This document shows positions 16,474 through 24,543 of a stretch of DNA of 54,226 nt, piece by piece; the first letter of the stretch is position 1; each line of letters begins with the position of its first letter. The translations under genes and the position numbers were made by a program. The stretch is taken from contig NZ_MTKN01000008.1 in the NCBI RefSeq assembly GCF_001975825.1, forward strand, positions 68,063-122,288, read 5' to 3'. A model generated the notes under the pieces. It saw only the letters and a list, made by a program, of their open reading frames with translations. It had not been told where the DNA came from and made no database searches. The stretch comes from [Flexibacter] sp. ATCC 35208 (GTDB lineage: Bacteria > Bacteroidota > Bacteroidia > Chitinophagales > Chitinophagaceae).

Positions 16474-17256
16474 TTAATTCCTGTTTTGTCTGTCACGGAA
16501 TTTATCTCTGGCCTCCTGACGCATTTTGTGCATTTCTTCTTCACTCACTTTCTCCGCATTACCAGGCAGGGAAACTTTTTCAGGAGGTACCGGTTTAAAG
16601 TCTACTTTCTTTGCTGTAAAGGAACGGTTGTTACTTTCAGCAGCCAGTACGACGCCATTTGGTTCAGGTAACAGGCCATTTACAGGGCTGTAGCTGAAAG
16701 GCAGGTCAGTTGTATACCATACGGTATAAGTTTCATCCCTTACGGTCACAGTAGCTTTTTTGCAATTGTAACCAGCGATTTTCTTAGTCTTATCACCCGG
16801 TTTTACATCTTTTGCCGGACGGAAATCTTCTTCTGCAAAGTAGGTTTTAGTAGAGTCATCTGGTTTGGTAAATGTTTGCAGGTATTTATGGCTCTGCAGG
16901 TCTACGAATCCGCCACCCATCATACCAAATCCACCACGGAAACGGCCACCACCAACTCCTGGAGGAGGGCCTTGTTCACCACCTTCACCCGGAGGAGGAG
17001 GAGGTCCCTGACGATCCATGCCGCCACCAAAGTTAGGACGTTCTGTTTCCAGCTTACCGTGGCCGGCTGCGAAAAAGAAATGTTGGTTTATAGTGATTAC
17101 TTGTCCTTCTTCATCGCCGCCATCACCGCCTCTTGGAGGCATTTTTTGACTCAATTCATAATCGATCACACCGCTGTTCTTGTCCTGTGCCTGTGCCGTG
17201 AAGCCAGTGAAGGCTATCAGGGCGGCACCAAAGAGGGTTTTTGATAAATGGTTCAT
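16474..17256 (-). CDS. GLPGLI family secreted protein with Gly/Pro-rich insert
   Basis: 260 residues with signal peptide MNHLSKTLFGAALIAFTGFT, so periplasmic. The C-terminal half has the GLPGLI pattern: KIAGYNCKKATVTVRDETYTVWY and TDLPFSYSPVNGLLPEPNGVVLAAE (about 160-205). Between the two halves lies an unusual insert (about 75-120) rich in Gly, Pro and Met (PPPPPGEGGEQGPPPGVGGG and GGFGMMGGGF). GLPGLI proteins are known from Bacteroidota next to barrel proteins; their job is undescribed. It is the promoter-proximal gene of the barrel operon and lies 206 bases from the divergent kinase. Confidence 0.85.
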   Translation of the reverse strand: MNHLSKTLFGAALIAFTGFTAQAQDKNSGVIDYELSQKMPPRGGDGGDEEGQVITINQHFFFAAGHGKLETERPNFGGGMDRQGPPPPPGEGGEQGPPPGVGGGRFRGGFGMMGGGFVDLQSHKYLQTFTKPDDSTKTYFAEEDFRPAKDVKPGDKTKKIAGYNCKKATVTVRDETYTVWYTTDLPFSYSPVNGLLPEPNGVVLAAESNNRSFTAKKVDFKPVPPEKVSLPGNAEKVSEEEMHKMRQEARDKFRDRQNRN

Positions 17257-17306
17257 GTGTTTGTTTTTTTTCTTTCACAAAAGTCAATATTCGGCACGCA
17301 TTTTCA

Positions 17307-17342
17307 GGTTAAATAGCTTTATTTATTGTTAATTACTGTTAA
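17307..17342 (+). promoter_or_regulatory. Candidate response-regulator operator, copy A
   Basis: GGTTAA (17307), TGTTAA (17327) and TGTTAA (17337): half-sites one and two helical turns apart (20 then 10 bases), the spacing expected for an OmpR/PhoB-type regulator. It lies 51 bases before the GLPGLI start. Confidence 0.55.
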
Positions 17343-17367
17343 TGAAAGAACATAATATGGGCGCAAT

Positions 17368-17403
17368 GGTTAAGGTTCCTTATTTACTGTTAATTACTGT
17401 TAA
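17368..17403 (+). promoter_or_regulatory. Candidate response-regulator operator, copy B
   Basis: Same architecture as copy A: GGTTAA (17368), TGTTAA (17388), TGTTAA (17398); 30 of 36 bases identical to copy A. It ends 30 bases upstream of the -7 box of the kinase gene. Confidence 0.55.
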
Positions 17404-17433
17404 GGGGATAGCCATGATTATCCTATAATCAAA

Positions 17434-17441
17434 TAGCTTTG
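17434..17441 (+). promoter_or_regulatory. -7 box TAGCTTTG for the kinase gene
   Basis: Exact TAnnTTTG match 21 bases before the ATG at 17463; no -33 TTG at normal spacing, as expected if a bound regulator is needed. Confidence 0.5.
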
Positions 17442-17462
17442 CATGATAAATTCATTGATATA

Positions 17463-18881
17463 ATGCGCCAGCGGATCCGAAACATTCTGATACTCATGTG
17501 TATATGCATTCTAGGCATCTACATGTTCCAGGGATACTGGTTATATAACTCTTATCACATACAGTTAGAACAGTTCAGTAAAGATATTAACGAATCATTG
17601 CGTACAGCTGTCTACAACAAACAGTTTGCCGACGTACGCCGGTACTTCAGGCGCTTTAACAGAGAGCATGGAGACAGCCTGAGAGGCCCTGGTGGCGATA
17701 TACCTCCTCCTGGTCCTGGTCCCGAAGAGGGCGAAGGTCGCATGCACGTAATGGTCGATGCGAACGATCATGCCGGTCCTCATCAGAATCCCAGCCGTGT
17801 GTATGCCGATACGCTGGCCAGGCAAATTTCCGATTTTCTGCTCCTGAACAATATTACCAGCGATAGTGTCAAACTGATAAAGCTGGACTCCATCTTTAGT
17901 GCAGAACTCCACGGCCGTCAGATCAAAACTGATTTCCGCCTGGATACTTTTCATATCAACTTTGAAGGTTTTGCCAGGGAAAGTTTCCGCGATAGTCTGC
18001 GCAGACGGGGTCCACAAAAGACAAGCAAGATCCCATTCAATCCCGCAAGCAACCTTTTTGTTCAGGCGGTGTTTCAATCACCCATGCAATACATCCTTGC
18101 CAAGATGCTCTGGACCCTGGTAGGTTCCTTTGTTTTGCTGGTGCTGACGACGATCTGCTTTATCTACATGTTGCGTACCATCCTGAAACAAAAGAAACTC
18201 TCAGAGGTAAAGAATGATTTCATCAACAATATGACGCATGAGCTGAAAACGCCTATCGCTACAGTATATGCAGCTGTTGAAGCCATGCAGAATTTCAATG
18301 CCCTCAACGATCAGCGCAAAACGCAAACTTACCTCGACATCTCCAAGCAGGAGCTGCAAAGGTTGTCTGACCTGGTTGAAAAAGTATTGCACATCGCATC
18401 GGAAGAAAGAGAAGAAATAGAGCTGTACAAAGAAGAAACGGACATCAACGAAATCATGGATACGATCATTACTAATCACCAGCTCAAAACTAACAGACCC
18501 GTGCAATTCAGGTATGATAACCTGATTGGTGAGCGGCTGGTAAATGTAGACCGTACCCACTTGTCAAATGCGATCAATAACCTCGTGGACAACGCCATCA
18601 AGTACTCAGGAGAATTGCCTGTGGTAAACATCCGTAGTTCCATAGAAAACGGTAACTTGATCGTTCGGGTAAAAGATAATGGCATAGGTATTCCTAAAAC
18701 ATACCAGGAAAATATTTTTGATACTTTCTTCCGGGTACCGACCGGCAACCTGCACAATGTGAAGGGATTCGGACTGGGCCTCAGTTATGTCAGGAAAATA
18801 GTAGAACTGCACGATGGTCGTATCACAGTACACAGTGAACCGGACAAAGGCAGCGAATTTATCATCCAGATACCTGTCTGA
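17463..18881 (+). CDS. Sensor histidine kinase (RprX-like)
   Basis: 472 residues from ATG 17463 (an in-frame TTG upstream overlaps the -7 box). TM1 about 7-26 (ILILMCICILGIYMFQGYWL), periplasmic domain about 27-220, TM2 about 221-243 (TLVGSFVLLVLTTICFIYML). HisKA box FINNMTHELKTPIAT (about 260; phosphoacceptor His), N-box NAINNLVDNAIKYS, G1 DNGIGIP, G2 GFGLGLSYVRKIVELHDG: all catalytic motifs intact. The periplasmic domain has a Gly/Pro-rich stretch (LRGPGGDIPPPGPGPEEGEG, about 70-90) followed by a Met/His cluster (MHVMVDANDHAGPHQ). Probably phosphorylates the regulator 16 bases downstream and controls the divergent GLPGLI/barrel genes. The FINNMTHE(L/F)KTPI motif recalls Bacteroides RprX. 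Confidence 0.9.
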   Translation: MRQRIRNILILMCICILGIYMFQGYWLYNSYHIQLEQFSKDINESLRTAVYNKQFADVRRYFRRFNREHGDSLRGPGGDIPPPGPGPEEGEGRMHVMVDANDHAGPHQNPSRVYADTLARQISDFLLLNNITSDSVKLIKLDSIFSAELHGRQIKTDFRLDTFHINFEGFARESFRDSLRRRGPQKTSKIPFNPASNLFVQAVFQSPMQYILAKMLWTLVGSFVLLVLTTICFIYMLRTILKQKKLSEVKNDFINNMTHELKTPIATVYAAVEAMQNFNALNDQRKTQTYLDISKQELQRLSDLVEKVLHIASEEREEIELYKEETDINEIMDTIITNHQLKTNRPVQFRYDNLIGERLVNVDRTHLSNAINNLVDNAIKYSGELPVVNIRSSIENGNLIVRVKDNGIGIPKTYQENIFDTFFRVPTGNLHNVKGFGLGLSYVRKIVELHDGRITVHSEPDKGSEFIIQIPV

Positions 18882-18897
18882 GATTAAATCTGTAACT

Positions 18898-19587
18898 ATG
18901 GCTAAAGTATTATTGATAGAAGACGAATGGCAACTGGGACAAATCGTAAAAGATAGTCTGGAAATGCGTGGCTTTGAAATGCTCTACGCGACTGACGGAA
19001 AGGAAGGACTGGATTTGTACCATCAGCACAAACCAGATGTGGTGGTGCTGGATATCATGATGCCAAACATGGACGGCTTCACCGTTACTACAGAAATCAG
19101 GAAACAGGACAAAGTGACCCCGATTATCTTTCTCACAGCCAAATCCCAGACTGCGGATGTGGTAAAAGGATTTGAACTGGGAGGCAATGACTATCTGAAA
19201 AAGCCATTCAGTATGGATGAGCTGATTGTAAGGATCAAAGCTTTGCTGCAGCGGTTCAATGATCAGCCAGCGGCGCAGGAGGCTTCTGGTGCCGATGTAA
19301 TCCAGATTGGCCAGTACCATTTCAACTACACCAAACAAACCCTGACCCGCAATCATGAAACTGCTTTCCTCTCCCACCGGGAAGCTGAGATACTGCGGCG
19401 CCTGTCAGAAAATTTGAACCAGGTAATAGAAAGGAAGAGTATACTGCTGGATTTGTGGGGCGACGACAGCTTTTTCAACGCCCGCAGCATGGACGTTTTC
19501 ATCACCAAATTGCGCCGCTACCTCAAAGATGACCCAAGGGTACAAATTGTCAACATCCGGGGCGTGGGTTATAAATTAATTTTCTGA
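18898..19587 (+). CDS. OmpR-family response regulator (RprY-like)
   Basis: 229 residues. Receiver domain with acidic pair (LIEDEWQ), phosphoacceptor Asp in VVVLDIMMPNMDGF (about 50), Thr/Ser in FLTAKS and Lys in LKKPFSMDEL. Winged-helix DNA-binding domain from about 130 (LSHREAEILRRL, NARSMDVFITKLRRYLKDD, GVGYKLIF). Receives phosphate from the kinase just upstream and is the likely binder of the duplicated GGTTAA/TGTTAA operator. The GF-LGGNDYLKKPFSM pattern is close to Bacteroides RprY. Confidence 0.92.
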   Translation: MAKVLLIEDEWQLGQIVKDSLEMRGFEMLYATDGKEGLDLYHQHKPDVVVLDIMMPNMDGFTVTTEIRKQDKVTPIIFLTAKSQTADVVKGFELGGNDYLKKPFSMDELIVRIKALLQRFNDQPAAQEASGADVIQIGQYHFNYTKQTLTRNHETAFLSHREAEILRRLSENLNQVIERKSILLDLWGDDSFFNARSMDVFITKLRRYLKDDPRVQIVNIRGVGYKLIF

Positions 19588-19596
19588 GTATATCAT

Positions 19597-19604
19597 TATC
19601 TTTG
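19597..19604 (+). promoter_or_regulatory. -7 box TATCTTTG for pheS
   Basis: Exact TAnnTTTG match, 7 bases before the pheS ATG and 9 bases after the regulator stop; pheS therefore has its own promoter with a very short or absent leader. Confidence 0.5.
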
Positions 19605-19611
19605 CTGTCTT

Positions 19612-20640
19612 ATGGATCACATAGAACAGCAAATAGCTGCCTACAAACAGGAAATCCAGGCATTTGAACCGGCCACAGCTGCCGACCTGGAAGCATTCCG
19701 CATCAAATTCCTTGGTACCAAAGGGATTGTAAAAGCTATATCCGGAGAAATGGCGAACGTGCCCAAAGAGCAGAAAAGAGAATTCGGTTTACTGCTCAAC
19801 GGGTTTAAGCAATTCGTAGAAGAGCGCTATGCGCAATTTGAACACCTGAAAGATGGTGCCGGTGCTGCCGCTACCGATGCGGACTTTACCCTGCCTGCGG
19901 AACCTCACCGCCTGGGTACCCGTCATCCTATCAGCATAGTAAGAAATAACATCATCAGCATATTTGAACGCCTGGGTTTTGCGATTGCAGAAGGGCCTGA
20001 AATAGAAGATGACTGGCATAACTTTACCGCACTGAACCTGCCGGAAAATCACCCGGCCAGGGATATGCAGGATACTTTCTACATCAGCAAGGCACCGGAC
20101 TGGTTGCTGCGCACCCATACTTCTTCCGTACAGGTAAGGGCAATGGAAAAAGGTGAGCTGCCTATCCGTATCATCTGTCCCGGACGTGTATACCGCAATG
20201 AAACTATTTCCGCCCGTGCACACTGCTTCTTCCACCAGGTAGAAGGATTGTACATTGATGAAAACGTTTCTTTCGCTGATCTGAAACAAACGCTCTATCA
20301 CTTCGTAAAAGAGCTGTTTGGCGAAGATATCCGTATCCGCTTCCGTCCTTCCTACTTCCCGTTCACTGAACCCAGTGCAGAAATGGATATTTCCTGCCAC
20401 ATCTGTGGTGGTAAGGGTTGTAACGTATGTAAGCATACCGGTTGGGTAGAAATCCTGGGTTGTGGTATGGTGCATCCGAAGGTGTTGGAGAACTGTGGTA
20501 TCGATCCTGAAAAATACACTGGTTTTGCCTTCGGTATGGGTATAGAACGTATTACTATGCTGAAATACCAGATTAAGGATCTGCGGTTGTTCTCAGAAAA
20601 TGATGTTCGATTCCTGGAACAATTTGAAGGAGCAGTCTAG
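19612..20640 (+). CDS. pheS: Phenylalanine-tRNA ligase alpha subunit
   Basis: 342 residues, normal length. Class II motifs: LLRTHTSSVQVRAME (motif 1/2 region, about 165-180), ICPGRVYRNETISARAHCFFHQVEG (ATP and Phe binding), and FGMGIERITMLKY (motif 3, about 305-318). Catalyses Phe activation and charging of tRNA-Phe together with PheT. pheT is not adjacent, so the two subunits are encoded apart, as often in Bacteroidota. The N-terminal coiled coil (residues 1-85) for tRNA contact is present. Confidence 0.97.
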   Translation: MDHIEQQIAAYKQEIQAFEPATAADLEAFRIKFLGTKGIVKAISGEMANVPKEQKREFGLLLNGFKQFVEERYAQFEHLKDGAGAAATDADFTLPAEPHRLGTRHPISIVRNNIISIFERLGFAIAEGPEIEDDWHNFTALNLPENHPARDMQDTFYISKAPDWLLRTHTSSVQVRAMEKGELPIRIICPGRVYRNETISARAHCFFHQVEGLYIDENVSFADLKQTLYHFVKELFGEDIRIRFRPSYFPFTEPSAEMDISCHICGGKGCNVCKHTGWVEILGCGMVHPKVLENCGIDPEKYTGFAFGMGIERITMLKYQIKDLRLFSENDVRFLEQFEGAV

Positions 20641-20670
20641 CAACAAGCATATTTGAATATATTTACAAGC

Positions 20671-20714
20671 AGGAGAAAAGCGCGCAATTGAATTATCCAT
20701 ACGCCTTTTCTCCT
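20671..20714 (+). terminator. Terminator hairpin after pheS
   Basis: AGGAGAAAAG-GC (from 20671) pairs with the GC-TTTTCTCCT ending at 20714 around a loop of roughly 20 bases, then GTTTTTCTTTTTT. Confidence 0.65.
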
Positions 20715-20744
20715 GTTTTTCTTTTTTACCCCCAAAAGACGAAG

Positions 20745-21605
20745 ATGATCCACCTGGAACAAATGCAAACGATCGCTGTATGCGGGGCTGGCACCATGGG
20801 CGCCGGCATAGCACAGGTAGCCGCTGCCAGCGGTTTCAACACAGTATTGTTCGATGTACAACCAGCTATGCTGGACAAAGCCAGACAACAGATCAGTAGT
20901 CAATTATCCACCCTGGAGCAGAAAGGAAAACTGAAGGAAGGGATGGCGGTCCAGATCATGCAACGCCTGCATTTTACGGCACATACCGGCGATGTAAAGG
21001 CAGATGTGATTATAGAGGCCATCGTGGAAAAAATCGATATTAAAACAGCATTATTTCGGGAATTAGCGGCTGTGAATAATGAGTACACGATCTTCGCTTC
21101 CAACACCTCTTCTCTCTCCATATCATCCATTGCAGCGGCGGTGCCTCATCCTGAACGGGTAGCGGGCATGCACTTTTTTAATCCCGCACCGGTAATGAAA
21201 CTGGTGGAGATTGTGAGTGGTGAAAAAACAACGGACAGTGTTGCACAACTGTTGCATGCATTGGCAGTTAAAATGGGTAAAACACCGGTACAGGTCAGGG
21301 ATACTCCCGGCTTTATTGTAAACAGGGTTGCCAGGCATTATTATTTAGAAGCCATGCAGGTTGCAACGGAAGGAATTGCACCGTACAAAACAATAGATCG
21401 CCTGCTGGAAAGTGCAGGTTTCAGAATGGGACCTTTTACCCTGATGGACCTGATCGGCAACGATGTAAACCTTGCCGTGACGCAATCATTGTACGATGCA
21501 TTTGCAAAGGCTCCCCGTTTTACGCCGAGTCCATTACAGATAACCTGTGTGCAGGCCGGTGATTTAGGAAAGAAAACCGGGAAAGGGTTTTATAATTATC
21601 TTTAG
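20745..21605 (+). CDS. 3-hydroxyacyl-CoA (3-hydroxybutyryl-CoA) dehydrogenase
   Basis: 286 residues from ATG 20745; the frame extends to a TTG at 20688 inside the pheS terminator and is not used. NAD loop GAGTMGAGIAQVAAASGF (about 13-30), SNTSSLSISSIA (catalytic Ser/Asn), GMHFFNPAPVMKLVEIV (catalytic His about 138), TPGFIVNRVARHYYLEAM. A PaaH/Hbd-type single-domain enzyme oxidising (S)-3-hydroxyacyl-CoA with NAD. The gene for the epimerase follows 19 bases later. Confidence 0.9.
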   Translation: MIHLEQMQTIAVCGAGTMGAGIAQVAAASGFNTVLFDVQPAMLDKARQQISSQLSTLEQKGKLKEGMAVQIMQRLHFTAHTGDVKADVIIEAIVEKIDIKTALFRELAAVNNEYTIFASNTSSLSISSIAAAVPHPERVAGMHFFNPAPVMKLVEIVSGEKTTDSVAQLLHALAVKMGKTPVQVRDTPGFIVNRVARHYYLEAMQVATEGIAPYKTIDRLLESAGFRMGPFTLMDLIGNDVNLAVTQSLYDAFAKAPRFTPSPLQITCVQAGDLGKKTGKGFYNYL

Positions 21606-21624
21606 ACAAACGGAACAAGATTAC

Positions 21625-22617
21625 ATGATATTAGTAACAGGAGGAACGGGATTTTTAGGCAGTCATTTATTACGAAAACTGGTGAAAACAGGCGTACCTG
21701 TAAGGGCATTATACCGCAAGGAAATTCCTGAACAGCTCAAAGAAATTGCAGACAAAATCACCTGGATAAAAGGTGATGTACTGGATGTAGTCGCACTGGA
21801 AGAAGCCATGGAAGGTGTTGAAAAAGTCTATCACTGTGCAGGTGTAGTATCATTCCGCCCGGAAGCGCGTGAGCAGATAATGAAAGTGAACATAGATGGT
21901 ACTGCCAATGTGGTAAATCTGGCGCTGGATGCTGGCGTGAAAAAACTGGTACATGTGAGTTCCGTAGCTGCTCTGGGGCGTGCAAAGACCGGGCAGATGA
22001 TCGATGAAAATACTGAATGGCAGGATAGTCATCACAATTCACAATATGCCGTGAGTAAGTACAGGGCAGAGATGGAAGTATGGAGAGGTATTGCAGAAGG
22101 ATTACCTGCTGCCATCGTAAACCCATCGATTATCCTGGGCCCTGATTTCTGGGAAGATGGTTCCGGTCTGCTCATTAAAAATGCCTGGAAAGAATTCCCT
22201 TATTATACAGAAGGAATTACTGGTTTCACAGATGTGGAAGACGTGGCTGAAGTGATGATACGCCTGATGGAAAGTAATGTAAGCGGACAACGTTTTGTAA
22301 TCTCCGCAGACAACTGGCGATATGTAGATCTGTTTACAGAAATGGCGATACAACTGGGCAAAAAGCCGCCACATAAACTGGTGAAACCATGGCAGGCAGA
22401 GATAGTATGGCGGATAGAAACATTGAAGAGTAAGATCACCGGAAAAAAGGCCGTGTTAACAAAAGAAACTGCACATACTGCGCAACTGAAAGTATACTAC
22501 AATAACGGGAAGATAAAGGAGGTATTGCCGGACTTTACGTTTACACCACTGAAAGAAACGGTGGCCCGTATGAGTAAAGCATATCTGAAAAAGATGCTGT
22601 CCTCATCTAAGCAGTAA
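21625..22617 (+). CDS. NAD-dependent epimerase/dehydratase, extended SDR
   Basis: 330 residues. NAD loop GGTGFLGSHLLRKL at residue 7, VYHCAGVVSF, catalytic Ser in VHVSSVAALG (about 112) and the YAVSKYRAEM YxxxK motif (about 140). Similar to the dihydroflavonol-4-reductase-like extended SDRs; substrate unknown. Likely co-transcribed with the upstream dehydrogenase. Its last 15 bases overlap the 3' end of a convergent gene. Confidence 0.85.
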   Translation: MILVTGGTGFLGSHLLRKLVKTGVPVRALYRKEIPEQLKEIADKITWIKGDVLDVVALEEAMEGVEKVYHCAGVVSFRPEAREQIMKVNIDGTANVVNLALDAGVKKLVHVSSVAALGRAKTGQMIDENTEWQDSHHNSQYAVSKYRAEMEVWRGIAEGLPAAIVNPSIILGPDFWEDGSGLLIKNAWKEFPYYTEGITGFTDVEDVAEVMIRLMESNVSGQRFVISADNWRYVDLFTEMAIQLGKKPPHKLVKPWQAEIVWRIETLKSKITGKKAVLTKETAHTAQLKVYYNNGKIKEVLPDFTFTPLKETVARMSKAYLKKMLSSSKQ

Positions 22618-23265
22618 TGCCGCTATTGCTGCAGCAACTACAATGCGCTGTTCCTCTTTTAAATTATTCAGGTCTAACCATACCCGGGGACTATTACCAG
22701 GTATGACTGCCGCCACTACCTTCTTCCGGTACACAAATTCGTACCGGATATTTTCATAAGAATTTACGATGCCAAAATGGTTATTGGCAGTGACTTTGAA
22801 CTCTCCCAGTGAAGAGCGGAGTATGCCTGCCTGTTTGTTGTCGTTCAGGTCCAGATAAGTCATATTCCGGAGGATCATTTCCCAGGTACCCAAAGTAGAA
22901 TCGGCAACCTGGATGACGATATAAGTAAGTTTATTGTTAGCCTCAACATGTTCCAGTACGGATGGTAACGAACGATCTGAGAAAGCGATGCGAGGGGTAA
23001 ATAGCGACTGAATATGCGCCTTACTCCCTGTGTTGCAGGTATCACATAGCAGCTGGAAATTGAAGGCGTCAATGGGGTTCTTTATGAAGGAGAAAGAAGC
23101 AGGTTGATCGATACCGTTTTTACGGTCGCCTGTGGTATACTTATCGAAGGAAATTGTTTTGGCGGTAAACCAGCCGTCTTTAATAGTGACAGGAACTTCG
23201 GTAAGCCCTTTCTGGGCTACGGCAGTCAGGGTGGAAAACAGGAGAAGCAATGTTCGGAAAAGCAT
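22603..23265 (-). CDS. Secreted hypothetical protein (220 aa)
   Basis: 220 residues with signal peptide MLFRTLLLLFSTLTAVAQ. The mature part is beta-rich with a CDTC pair (about 74-77) and a hydrophobic C-terminus (IVVAAAIAALLLR) that might act as a membrane tail. I do not recognise the family. The 3' end overlaps the end of the convergent epimerase gene by 15 bases. Confidence 0.6.
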   Translation of the reverse strand: MLFRTLLLLFSTLTAVAQKGLTEVPVTIKDGWFTAKTISFDKYTTGDRKNGIDQPASFSFIKNPIDAFNFQLLCDTCNTGSKAHIQSLFTPRIAFSDRSLPSVLEHVEANNKLTYIVIQVADSTLGTWEMILRNMTYLDLNDNKQAGILRSSLGEFKVTANNHFGIVNSYENIRYEFVYRKKVVAAVIPGNSPRVWLDLNNLKEEQRIVVAAAIAALLLR

Positions 23266-23325
23266 GTTCCAAATGTATAAAAAAATAGCTTCTGCAGGGT
23301 GGCAGAAGCTATTTTACAAAAGCGT

Positions 23326-24270
23326 TTATTTAGACGTTAATTTCTCCCAGATTTCAGGGATACGTTTGATCCATGCCAGTTCTTTCATCTTCATGCGTGC
23401 ATCTTCTACCGGAGAACCAAAGTACGTTTTTCCTCCTTCCAGTGAAGCTGGTACACCACTTTGTGCCAGCACCACAGCTCCCTTACCGATCACCAGATCT
23501 TTGGATACACCTACCTGACCCCAGAGGATCACATTGTCTTCGATATGTGCTTTACCACCGATTCCTACCTGTGCAGCAAAAAGACAGTTACGACCAATTA
23601 CGGTACCATGACCGATATGAATCATGTTGTCAAACTTAGTACCGCGACCAATGATAGTATCACCACTTACACCCTTGTCAATGGTACAGCCAGCGCCGAT
23701 TTCCACATCGTCTTCAATGATCACGCGACCGCAGCTTTCCATCTTATCATACATCACTTCCCTGTCTGCTCTTTTCTTAAAGTAGAATGCATCTGCGCCA
23801 ATCACGGTACCTGCATGAATGATTACGTTGTTGCCAATTACTGTATGATCATAGATGGTAACGTTGGGATGAATAAGACAGTTCTCGCCGATAGTAACGT
23901 GATTTCCGATGAACACATTTGGCTGAATGATAGTGTCCTTCCCTATTACCGCAGTATCGCTGATGGGTTTGGTCGCTGGTTCAAAAGGACGGAACCTTTT
24001 CACAATTTTAACATAAGCACTGAACGGATCAGGTAATACAAGCAATGTTTTACCGGGAGGACAGTCAACTTTTTTATTGATGATAATAATTGTTGCTGCA
24101 GAACGCAGACACTTATCATAGTACTTTTCAAAGTCTACAAATGAAATATCACCCGGAGTAACCTTATGTATTTCGTTAATGCCGGTTGCCATTTGCTGAT
24201 CGTTGCCTTCCAGCTCTGCGCCTATGTATGCAGCGATTTCGGTTACCGGTATTGGAGCATTGAACTTCAT
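23326..24270 (-). CDS. lpxD: UDP-3-O-acylglucosamine N-acyltransferase-like (LpxD)
   Basis: 314 residues. N-terminal uridine-binding domain (VTEIAAYIGAELEGN, ITEIHKVTPGDISFVDF) then a left-handed beta-helix of hexapeptide repeats (about 105-275) with the catalytic His region NMIHIGHGTVIGRNC (about 220). It adds the N-linked 3-hydroxyacyl chain in lipid A synthesis. The other lpx genes are not nearby; Bacteroidota often have an additional lpxD outside the lpxC/fabZ cluster, so this may be that second copy. Preceded by a TACCTTTG -7 box. Confidence 0.88.
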   Translation of the reverse strand: MKFNAPIPVTEIAAYIGAELEGNDQQMATGINEIHKVTPGDISFVDFEKYYDKCLRSAATIIIINKKVDCPPGKTLLVLPDPFSAYVKIVKRFRPFEPATKPISDTAVIGKDTIIQPNVFIGNHVTIGENCLIHPNVTIYDHTVIGNNVIIHAGTVIGADAFYFKKRADREVMYDKMESCGRVIIEDDVEIGAGCTIDKGVSGDTIIGRGTKFDNMIHIGHGTVIGRNCLFAAQVGIGGKAHIEDNVILWGQVGVSKDLVIGKGAVVLAQSGVPASLEGGKTYFGSPVEDARMKMKELAWIKRIPEIWEKLTSK

Positions 24271-24291
24271 ATATTCTGCTGTTTAGTGCAA

Positions 24292-24299
24292 CAAAGGTA
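24292..24299 (-). promoter_or_regulatory. -7 box TACCTTTG for lpxD
   Basis: Exact TAnnTTTG on the minus strand, 21 bases before the lpxD ATG at 24270. Confidence 0.5.
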
Positions 24300-24384
24300 G
24301 GTGAGAATCGGGATATTATCGTTTGTGTAAATTTGGTTTGATTGCCGGCACAAAAAATCTTTCAGTTGTGCTTTTTAACTGTTG

Positions 24385-24415
24385 TTATCCACACTTTTTT
24401 TAGTGGTGTGAATAA
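24385..24415. repeat. Two inverted DnaA boxes
   Basis: TTATCCACA (24385-24393) and TGTGAATAA (24407-24415, the complement of TTATTCACA) both match TTATNCACA and face each other across 13 bases. The region to the right is AT-rich. Too few boxes to call an origin. Confidence 0.4.
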
Positions 24416-24512
24416 AAAAGTTTGCATTTTTTTTCTTTTGTGATAAAATTCTTTTTAATATTGTGTAGGGAATTTTTGTTCCCTGTACTTACTAACCCAT
24501 TCACATAACAAG

Positions 24513-24543
24513 AAAGTCTGATTGTAAAAAACGGTCAGACTTT
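24513..24543 (+). terminator. Terminator-like hairpin in a gap without a plus-strand gene
   Basis: AAAGTCTGA (24513-24521) pairs with TCAGACTTT (24535-24543), followed by four more Ts. On the plus strand it would end a transcript that contains no gene; on the minus strand it could be a weak terminator 160 bases after hemN. Confidence 0.5.

Noticed and set aside
19789..20475. Long minus-strand open frame of 228 codons opposite pheS
   Set aside because: It mirrors the highly conserved pheS gene; composition is not protein-like (many His, Tyr, Cys from reversed codons) and it has no promoter or domain.
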